A stretch of DNA of 35,999 nt from an uncultured Lachnospiraceae bacterium (lineage in GTDB: Bacteria; Bacillota; Clostridia; Lachnospirales; Lachnospiraceae). The DNA is taken from positions 171,535 through 207,533 of the forward strand of contig CANRDO010000001.1 of the NCBI GenBank assembly GCA_947629385.1. Direction: 5' to 3'. Made by a program: the position numbers and the translations under genes. Shown here piece by piece: positions 9,536-19,700 of this stretch. The notes under the pieces were generated by a model. That model was given only the letters and a program-made list of their open reading frames with translations, was not told the origin of the DNA and made no database searches. Each line of letters begins with the position of its first letter. Within the stretch, counting starts at the first letter, position 1.

Positions 9536-10495
9536 ATGACGGAGGAAAAAAGAGAAGCGGGAATTATCCGGTCGGATAGCATTATCACGACTAGAGAGCA
9601 GAAGATTGCAGCGATCCAGAAATTTACACTGTTCAGCGATACGTTTGCGAGGGTAGTGTTTGAGGATGCTGCGGCATGTCAATATGTGCTTCGGATTCTG
9701 ACAGGAGACAGGAAACTGCAGTTGAGATGGGTGAAGACCCAGTTCGTGTTGTCGAAGCTTGCTTCGCATGATGCTTGGCTGGATGTGCTGGCAGAGTGCA
9801 CGAGCGGAGAAATCTATGCGATGGAGATTCAGAGTTGGGACGATGTGGACCATCCGCATCGCGTGCGTTTTTATGAGTCCATGATAGACAGTCATTTTCT
9901 GGAGAAGGGGAGAGCGTATGATGCGCTTCCAGATGTAACTCTGATCTATGTGTGCAGGGAGGATTTTCTGAAAGGCGGAGTACCATCGTGGAGCGTGGAG
10001 AAATATCGGAACATGAAAGAGAAAAGCACGCGCCAGAAGGACGCGAAAAAATTGAGCGTGGGGAGCGATTGCGCAGAGTATATGAAAGAAAGGCGATATG
10101 AGGATGGCCTACACACCCGTTATGTCAATGCGGAGATTGACGACGGGTCGGAGACTGCAAGGCTAATGAAGTATTTTCTGACAGCTGATCCGGAGGACAG
10201 GAGTCATGGAGCTTTGTCGGAGAGAGTGCGATTTTTGAAATGTACAGAGAAAGGACTGGATCGTATGTGTGAAGTATCAGATTTGTTTTGGAAATCAGGA
10301 TATGCTGCAGGGCGGGAAGAAGGCTGGAAAAATGGTGAGAGAAAGGGCGAACGTCGCGGAAAGCAAATTGGTAGAGAACAAGGAATTCGTCTTACGAAGC
10401 AGGCATTGATGTTTCAGGCACAGGGGAAAACGCAGCAGGAGATCGCAAAAACACTGAAAATCCCACTGAAAGAAGTTTTGCTGATGCTTGAGTAG
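9536..10495 (+). CDS. Rpn-family recombination-promoting nuclease / PD-(D/E)XK family putative transposase
   Basis: The 319-aa product matches the PDDEXK_2 (Rpn/YhgA-like) family. It has a conserved N-terminal region with F..TF..V and a nuclease core with D...E.Q (WLDVLAECTSGEIYAMEIQ near residues 82-100). RVRFYESMIDSHFLEKG and LPDVTLIYVCREDF follow, then a Lys/Arg/Gly-rich tail and a C-terminal helix-turn-helix-like end (QGKTQQEIAKTLKIPLKEVL). E. coli Rpn proteins are DNA endonucleases that stimulate RecA-independent recombination, and the family is highly expanded in Lachnospiraceae. The start at 9536 has only a weak GAGG. A remnant of a related copy lies just upstream. There is no sign of a functional tie to the pilus genes. 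Confidence 0.87.
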   Translation: MTEEKREAGIIRSDSIITTREQKIAAIQKFTLFSDTFARVVFEDAAACQYVLRILTGDRKLQLRWVKTQFVLSKLASHDAWLDVLAECTSGEIYAMEIQSWDDVDHPHRVRFYESMIDSHFLEKGRAYDALPDVTLIYVCREDFLKGGVPSWSVEKYRNMKEKSTRQKDAKKLSVGSDCAEYMKERRYEDGLHTRYVNAEIDDGSETARLMKYFLTADPEDRSHGALSERVRFLKCTEKGLDRMCEVSDLFWKSGYAAGREEGWKNGERKGERRGKQIGREQGIRLTKQALMFQAQGKTQQEIAKTLKIPLKEVLLMLE

Positions 10496-10684
10496 GCAAT
10501 TTCAGGCAAAAGGCAGTTATAATTTATGCAGTATTTAAAATTGCCATATTATAATATTGTATTAAAAACGCAAAAAATTGCAGATTTTTGTCGCAGAAAG
10601 GGAAGATGTTTTGAACAGCAGGCCCTTTTTTTGCCCCTTTTTCCTTGTAGTTTTCCTGAAAATGTGATATTGTAATAAAAACTG

Positions 10685-10708
10685 GGGTATTATACCCATT
10701 CATATAAT
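10685..10708 (+). promoter_or_regulatory. -10 box with adjoining palindrome upstream of the giant prepilin
   Basis: TATAAT (10703-10708) is preceded by a perfect 13-bp palindrome GGGTAT-t-ATACCC (10685-10697), placed where the promoter spacer would be. No good -35 is seen (AACTGG at 10680-10685), which suggests an activator- or repressor-controlled promoter. A start of transcription near 10714 would exclude the ATG at 10712 and favour the GTG at 10742. Confidence 0.5.
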
Positions 10709-10741
10709 CGTATGACCTATGTGGGGAAAAGGGGAACTGAA

Positions 10742-13700
10742 GTGAAAAAGCAAGGTAAGGGATGTGTTCTGGAAAAACTGAAGAAAAGGAGTGCTGCAAG
10801 AGCGCGAAGCGGCTTCACCCTGGTGGAGTTGATTGTTGTGCTTGCGCTGATCGGTATTCTGATCGCGTTTTCGGCCGGCGGAATGCTTGGATATACGATG
10901 TATTCGACCTATAAGCGCAACAATGACAATGCGAAGACGATCTTCAGCGCGGCGCAGTCCGCGATTACATACTACAAGGCCAGCGGCAAATTGGATAGTC
11001 TCCGCAGGAAGACAGAGAATCTGTCGAATCACAATCCGGCGTTTGTGCCGAAGGAAGCGTTCGCGGATACGGAGGCCGGGGAAAGCTCCCGCAGCCTGGA
11101 CGACACGGTTTCCTACCTGAAAATGTCGAATAAGGATTATGATGCGATTAAAAGCGCGGTCGAGGCCGGAAATTTTGACCTGACAGACACGGGGATCGAC
11201 GAAGAGACAAAGCTTCTGTTCGACCTGTTGAGCGATTATGTGACCGATGTGAGCATTTACAACGCTTCCATCTGCGTGGAATTTGACGCGACGGACGGCG
11301 TGGTTTCCGGCGTGCTTTACAGCGATAAGGATCAGGAATTTTCCTACGGCGACGGTGATGATACGATCAATATTATGAAGCGCGACGAGTCTTACCGCAG
11401 AAGAGTAGGACTCGGCTATTACAGCACAGAGCTTTCTGAGCGCGCGCCGGAAAAAGTGGAAGACCTGAAGATCAAGGGCGCTGCGATGGTGAATGCCGAG
11501 TCGCTGGACGTTCAGTGGTTCCTTGAGAAAAAATATCAGTATCTGAAGAGCGCGCAGAATTATGTGATCGAGCTGTATGAGGCCGATCCGGACGCTTCCG
11601 GCGCGGTTTCTGACGACGATAAACTGGTTGAGATTGTTCTGGACAAAGACGATATCCTTTCCGTTACGCGAGAGGAGGGCAATCATCCGTTCGTGAAGGC
11701 AAAGAGCGTGACGCTCTATGCGCAGGACGGTTCCGGCAAGTCGCGTGTTCTGACGGAAACTGGGGCTGTGGAGTCCGCCGAGGGAGAAGAGGAGAGCGGC
11801 GTCAGCTTCCATGCTTATCTGGCGCAGGATGCGTCCGATAAGGATTATGGGAGCGGTATTGCGCTTTCGCTCGACGTGATGGACTCCGGCGCTGTGGAGG
11901 CGATGGAGGAGACGGACGCCGGGAGCCGACTGACGAAGCTTTTGTCTACCTACAGTGCGCGGAGGCTTGGCTATGACGAGGGCGGCGTTCATTACGGACT
12001 GACGATGGACGGGACCAGGAAAGTCTGTGCGAAAGTGTCTGTCGCGTCCGGTTCGGACAGCGGACAGACCACCGGAAATTCTGAGAATCTGTTCTTTGCC
12101 ACGAAGAAGGCGGATGAAGAAGCGGGTGCAGCCGATGCGGCGACGTTTGAGATTGCGAATGCACGCCATCTGTACAATGTCGGACTGCGCGAGCAGGCGG
12201 CCGATGACGGCGACGCGGAACCGGCCGCTGCGACATATCAGCTCACGCAGAGCTTTGCGTGGGGCGGCCCGGACGGATTCCTTTCCTTCACGGGTTCCGA
12301 AGAGGATTCGGAAATGTCCGGGGCAGAAGACGAGAGCGCGGAGCTTTCCACGACTTCCGGCGCGCGGACGACTACGAAATATTATGTAAATCAGCACGCG
12401 TATCATTATACATTGGCTCCGGAGGGCGAGCTTACACGGTATCCGGCTTTCCCGGCGATTGCGGTTTTGAATAAGAACAGCACGCTGACCGGAAAGGAAC
12501 TGGAGGCTGCCGGAGAGGATGAGGCGGAAAAATCGGATGAAGACGAAGCAGCGGCCGATGAGGACGCAGAGGACGGCGCGGCGGAGGCTTCGAAATGGAC
12601 CTCGGTCGATTATCTGACGCTGGAGCCGCGGAAGAAGGACGACGGCACGGAAACGGCGACCGGTCTGGTGCAGGAGAACAAGGGAACGATTCGCGAGCTT
12701 GGACTTTGCAATGCGAGCGTATACGGCATCGGCGTCAGGGACGGGGGACTGGTATGCGGCGCGAACGTCGGCGCGTTCTGCGGCCTGAACAATGGTACGC
12801 TGGAAAGCCTGGAGACCGTTGGCGGCTGTGTGACGGGCGGAGAGAATGTCGGCGGTATCTTTGGAAGCTTCGGGGACGGGGCGACCGTGGCGGTCGCCGC
12901 GCTGGAGAACGGAGCGGAAGTGAGCGGCTGTAAGAACGTCGGCGGTATTGTCGGCAGGCTTGAGAATGGAATGACGCTTTCTGACGCGGTGAACACCGGT
13001 ATCGTGTATGGCCTGAACGCGGAGGAGGTTTTGCCGGAACACCCGGAGCTGGCGGAAGCGCTTCCGGCGCCGCAGTACATTGGCGGCATTGCAGGGTATG
13101 TGAACAGCGGCGCGAAGATTTCGGGCTGCGTCAGCAATCCGGCGCCGCAGAGCGCGGACGGAAGCGCGGCGGCCTTGCTGACGGCGGAGGAAGCGCGGCA
13201 GAGGCTGTACGGGAATTATGTGGGCGGCATCGCCGGTTATCTGACCGGCGGCGCGATCGTTGAGAACTGCGCGACTGGCACAGCAGGAGATTCTTCTTAT
13301 ATATTAGGAGAAAATTTTGTCGGCGGTATTGTCGGCATGAACGCGGGCGGAAGTCTGACGCCCGGCGAGACCGGTACCAACGGCGCGACGGTGATCGGCA
13401 GACGCTTTGTGGGAGGTATTGCGGGTGTGAACGGCTCGTCCGTGAACGTGGCGGATTCCGATTTTGGGAGGGCATCCCATACGGCTATCTCGGGCGGCTC
13501 GGAACTGATCTCCGGGTGGACGAACAACGGTATTGTGATCGGAGCGGGAGCCGAGGACAGCATGGAAGCTCCGGCTTATATAGGCGGCGTTGTGGGCCTG
13601 AACGCAGGACAGATCATTGACTGCGGTTCCAACATGCCCAATCCGGAGGAGAGCGTGCAGAGCAGTCTGTATGCGGGGCTTGGCGGCGCGTCCGCGGACT

Positions 13701-16700
13701 TTACAGGCGGCATTGCCGGCTGCAACAAGGGCAGTCTGACGACGACTTCCGCGGCGCCGGTTTCCGGGACGGTGAAAGGCCGCAACTTCGTAGGGGGTAT
13801 TGCGGGGTACAACGACGGCACAACCGGAGCTGTCGGAGAGATCAACGGATACACGGAGGAGAGCGTTTACGTCGAGGGAAACAATTTCGTAGGCGGTGTG
13901 ACCGGTCTGAATACATCCGTGATGCTTCTGCAGGGGACGCTTTCCCCGAACGCGGCGGGCGTTAAGGGAAACAGTTATGTGGGCGGCTATGCAGGCGCCA
14001 ATATCATTACAGGCACGGCGACGATCTCGTTGTCCGGCGGGACGGCGGCAGTGGAAGCCGCGGGGGCGTTTGCAGGCGGCCTGTTTGGCTACAATCGTAT
14101 CGTGACGGCGGACAGACTCGGCAACCTCTTCGAGGCCGCCGGCGCGGATGCAGGAGCGGGCGGCGGAGACGTGAGCAGGATGCTTGAGGCAGCCTGGACG
14201 GGCGACAGCCAGAGTGCCGGTGGAAGCGGGCCGGATCTGTCGATTCTGACGTCCCAGATTCTTGCGATAGACAATGAAGACGACACGGCCGGATCCATGA
14301 CGATTCAGAGTGGAAGCATCGGAGGTTCGGTGCAGGCAGGCGTTTTTGCGGGCGGTCTGCTGGGCTACAATGCGGCGCGAACCAATCTGACGATAAGCGG
14401 ATATACGGGCGGAGCCTCCGTGACAGCGACGAGTGCGGTTACGGATGTGGGAAGCTTCCCGTCGAAGTACGGCTCCGGCAGATCTTACAGCTTCAGCGGA
14501 GGCATTCTCGGTTATGTGACGGAGAATACGACGCTCCAGAGCTGCCAGGCAGGCGGTACGGTCACGGCGTCCGGCGCGACGTATCTCGGCGGCCTCGCGG
14601 AGGTCAATGAGGGCAGGATCTTTGATTGTTCGGTTTCGGGCGTCGGCGGGGATACGCCGCGCGCCTATGTCGGCGGTATCGTCGGCCTCAACGGGTTTGC
14701 GGCAAATCCGGCCGAAATCAGCGGCAGTACGTGTTCGGCTGTCAGCGGCAGCGATGTTGTGGGAGGAACTGCGGCGGAGAATTACGGAACCATCTATGTC
14801 GGCGGTGCGGCGGGGACCACGGTCACCGGAGCCGGACGAACGGGCGGCGTCGCGGGCACGAACCGCGGGAAGATTTTTGTGAGCAGCGTGTCTGATGACA
14901 TGAGCGTCCGGGTCTCTCAGGCCGCGGTCGCGAACAAGGCTTATGTAGGCGGCATTGCCGGTGAAAACTATGGGACGATCACTGCGGATGCAAGCATGAG
15001 CAGTTACGCGCAGATTTCACTCGGCATGACCGGGAGCGCGGATGCGATGGGCGGCGTGGCCGGCTGGAACGAGGGTACAATCGATCATGTGACATATATG
15101 GGCAGCATAGGAAGCGGAGAAGGGATTACCTCGAAGAACGCCTCTGCATACGGCGGCATTGCAGGGATCAATGTCGGAGTGATCGACAGCTGCAAGCTCG
15201 GCACGGACGGGAACAGCGTGAACATCGACGTAAGCGGAAACAGCTACGTGGGCGGCGTTGCAGGGCGCAACAGCGGCAGCGCGCTGATCCGCAATATATT
15301 GCCGTACGAGGACGGCAATCCGGATAACCATATTTCAGCGGTACATATCAATACCCTCGGCGCTTCCGCGACGGGTGGTATTGCAGGCGTCAATGAAGAG
15401 AAGGCTACCGTGAAGGAGGCGTACAGCGGAAGAAGCTGGACGATTCGCGCCGAAGGAACGACGACGGGGCCGACAGGCGGCATTATCGGTCTGCATACCT
15501 CGTCGCAGGGACTGTACGGATTGATGAATTACGCGGGGACGGTCGGCGTAAGCGGCGACGGCTCTGAGGGAGGAATCGTCACGGAGGGCGATGGCTCCTC
15601 AGGAAGCTCGCAGACAGGCGTCGTCAGCGAAGGTGAAGCGGCGGGCGGCATTGTCGGCCGCGTTGAACAGGGCAGTACGAATCCGGGAGCGGCAGTGACG
15701 ATGCAGGGCTGCATAAACTACGGGCCGGTATCCGCAGCAGGCGCGGCGGGCGGTATACTGGGCGAGTGGAAATCCGAAGCGGGCGGAAGCATTCGCGGAT
15801 GTGAGAACGGCGTGTCTTCGCCGGAGCAGAAAGAGGCGACGGCCGATCAGGGCGATACGCAGGCAAGGATTACGTCGGCGAGGAAGTCAAGCGCGGCGGG
15901 TATTGTCGGCAGCTTCATAAATATCAAGGAAAAAGTGACGATTCTGTCCTGTAAGAATTTCGGCGTGGTCAACAATTCGCTTGGCGCCGGTATTGCGGCG
16001 CTGGCCGGAGACCAGGCTCAGCAGGCGGACGCGACGGCGAAAGCGGTTGTGGAGATCAAGGACTGCGCCAACGCCGGACGGCTTACGGACGGCGGCGCCG
16101 GTATTGCGGTATATGACGGCCGGAAATCCGGAGGAATTACTTTGAGGCTGAATCGCTGCCGCAATTACGGGAGACCGGAAAACGACAGCACTGAGAGTCA
16201 GTTTGCAGGTCTTGTGGCGGACGTTGCCGACGGGACGTTTGATGTGAGCGGCGAAAAGCTGTCGAAGGAGCAGGTCGTTATCGAGAACAGTATCGGAGTG
16301 GCGAACGTCATGTACCCGACGGTTCCGATGAAGGAATGCACCGACGAGGAATACGCAGGCGTTTTTGAGACAGTGTCGGAACTCTATGGAAGCAGAGAGG
16401 TTTACTATTATTCGCAGGAGCAGTCGGATGAACTTGCAGTGCCGAGCCTGAATCGGAGAGCGGGCGCCGGCTATGCGGTCAGTTATGCGACCGGAGCGTA
16501 TAAGACTCCGGCGGGAGAGTCGGGGGAGGAGAAGGCATACCTTAAGGTTGTCTACCATCCGGCTTCCGGCGAGGCGCTTGTATTTGATCCAAACGCCGAT
16601 GCCTATAAGCAGGATTGCAGAGGCAATTACAACCGTCTGGAGGTTACGCTGGCGGAGGCCTGCCTGAGACTTGAGAAAAACGATACGGTCGACGTGGAGA

Positions 16701-19700
16701 AGACGCCGTCTGTGGAGAAAGTGAGCGTGGAAAATAACGGCGGTTTCCTGGAGATTAAGTGGAAGAACGAGGACGCAAGTACAGCGACGGATCCGTCAGG
16801 AGAAGAAGGGGCGGAGAAAAAGCCGGGCGCGGTCTACAAGACTGTGCTGGAGCTGCGCCTGTATGATAGCAGAGCGGATGCAAAAAAACCGGATGCAGAC
16901 GACGTGGAACCGGTGTATCAGGCTACGCTTTACGGGGAAGTGACCAGCCATACCGTGCGTGTTCCGCTGACATGGAACCACAAGTGGGCTAAGGTATCCG
17001 TGATGAATTATTCCTACAGCGGTCCGCAGGAGAAGGAAGCAAAAACGTGCATCAAGCAAATCCTTCCGACGCTGGCCGAGCCGAAGGCGGAAATACGTCT
17101 GGCGGCGGACGAGAGCGGGACCCCGGGTTATGTCCTGTGGCTGGACAATGAAAACAACAAATATGACTCTGCGAATCTGCTTCAGTTTGAGGCAAGCTCC
17201 AGAGAACTGAAAGAAGAGGAGGAAGGGGCCAGGACGAGCGGGCCGGTTCTGCGGCGAATCGGTCTGATGAGCATGCAGCAGGACGCGACGGGAGGATACG
17301 TGTATCCGCTGAAGGAGATGCAGGACGCGGACGCGGAAACAGGTTTCCTGGTGACGAGCGACAACTTCGACGTGAATCTGAATTTCTCGGAAATCCAGGT
17401 GATTCCGGCGCACATGGCTCCATCCGAGGACGGAGAGACGGAAGAGGGCGAAAGCGCTCAGCCGTCTGTGGAGGCGGTGGTGGATCCGTCCGCCAAGAAG
17501 TCTCTGGAGGCGCGCGTGCCGTCTTCGCAGAAGCTGACCAACGGTTTTGTCGATCCGGAGAAGTCCAAGATAGAGAAAGAGGGCTATGAAGTCCGGTATA
17601 CGATTGCCGGAGCGCCGGCGACGTATCGCACGGAGCTGCTGCTGGATATAGAAGAGGGCGACTGCCTGCTGAAGGATATCGTCATTGCTTCCGATCAGAA
17701 GCAGATATCCGAGGCCTCGGGTGGATTCTTCGTACAGTCGGTGATACCTCCGGAGCTGGCGGAGGGCACGGTTTCTGCACGCGTTTATCCGATTGAAATG
17801 TTTGGCGGAACCGACGGAATGGCGAAGCTGGGCTATCTGATAAAAGAAGGTCTTACATTAGAAGAATTGAAAGAATACGGGTATCTTGTGCCCGACACTG
17901 CGGCGGTACAGACGTCGGCAGCGAACGGGTCGCCGGCGGAAACACTTGCCTCGCAGCTCGAAGAGATCGGAGGATCTCAGGCCGCGGCTATGGCTGAGCT
18001 GCTGCAGGGACAGACGCAGGAGAACGGCGGTTCCCAGGGAGAGACCGCGCAGTCTGAGACAGGGGATAATCCGGAGCCGCAGAAGATACTGACGGCGCTG
18101 TCGCCGGCGGACGGCTACAGCATTGAGAAATATGCGGACAATACATACCGTGTATATTACAGCGTGCTGCTGCAGAAGACGTCTCCGTACGCGGGAAGCG
18201 TGATGATCCAGAGATTTGAGGAAGCGGCGAAGAACGAGACAATGCCGACGAATGCGGGCGGCCTTGATTCGGGATCGCAGGTTGCGCCCATAAGCGGCGG
18301 AGGATCGTCCGATGGCGAGAAGGAGACCGAATCGGAGACGGAGGAAGAGACGCAAGAGGAGACGGAAGAGGAGACGGCACCTCAGAACCTTCAGACAGAG
18401 CAGCCGTCGACCAATCCGCAGAGCGATACGGAAAACACAACGCTTCTGCCGCCGGAGACGTATTTTCTGAATCCGAGCTATGATACGCCGCCGCTCAGCG
18501 AACTGATGAATATGGAAGAGGGCGACATCGTTGCGACTTCAGAAGAGTATTATCTGCAGGAAGGCCTTATGATTATGGTTCGATCGATAGAAAACGCGGG
18601 AAGCTACAGAATGCGCGCCGCTTTCTATGATTCGAGGCCTTCCACGGGTGAGCCGGACGCAAGTCTGCTCCTGACAGAGATCCCGATGTATGATGGCGAG
18701 ACGGAATTTGAGATGAACGATCCGGATGTCGGTGAATATATATTCCGCGGCTTACCGCTCAGTTACGCAGGCAAATGGTTGTGCGTACAGTTCTGTTCCA
18801 TATCCGAGGATGGGCAGCGCAGATCCGAGTGGTCCGGTTACAAGTGGATCCAGTTGCCGCGGGTTAAGCTGAAGGCGCCGGAGCTGGTGTCGGATGCCGT
18901 CACGGAAGACCATACGGTGGAGAAATATGCCCCGGGCACAGGCTCCGAGACGACGGAGACCGAATCGGTCGCGCTACAGCATCAGGCCTACCTGTGGACG
19001 CAGACTGTACCGGAAGCGGGAGGGGAACTTGCCGCCGGAGAGAGCGCGAAGGGTTACCAGATCGAGCTTTACCGTATGCAGGATGCACAGGATGAAAGCC
19101 TGACGGAGGATGATTACAAGAATCCGACGGCTACGGTAAATCTGATGCGCGGAAGCAAGAGCGGAGAGTATTATCTTGAGCGCAGATATACGGCTGAGGA
19201 AATAGAAGAATGGCCGGATAAATATCCGGACACGCCTGTTCCGAAGGATACGGACGTCTGCAGAATCGCGGCTGATCAGATTACTGTGGATACTGCACGG
19301 GATAACCGTCTCAAGGCGGAGCTCATCAATAACAAGGATCTGAGCATATACGAAATCACGCTGGATAAGGCTGCGCTCGGATATGAGAGCTGCAAAGTTG
19401 ACTATGATCAGGCCATTGGGAACGATGGCAGGAGATTATCCGGCGTCTATCCCAGAATTCAGATTCGCGAATATCTGGAGGCCGGCAAGGTCAGCAGCAT
19501 CGAGTACCGCCTGATTCTGCCGGATATCAGAGGCGTGGAGGAAGAGAGCGGCATATTCCTGCACAGTTACACAGGCGTTTACAGTACGCACAGTGTGATT
19601 GTGGGTCAGCTTTTGCAGAGTGTGTTTGAGGAGGATACCACGGAAGAGCCGGTGTTCGTCGCAGAGCGCACGCAGGCGACGTATCTGGTGAAGGAGGATA

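Noticed and set aside
10700..13042. Long minus-strand open frame opposite the giant prepilin
   Set aside because: It is the antisense of a strongly coding plus-strand gene with biased codons, has no ribosome-binding site and gives an Arg/Leu-rich sequence with no domain. Other long antisense frames in the window were rejected for the same reason.
12660..16240. CRISPR-like regular repeats
   Set aside because: The periodicity is of a protein motif (VGGIAG) inside one long frame; the DNA copies are degenerate and unevenly spaced, and there are no cas genes.
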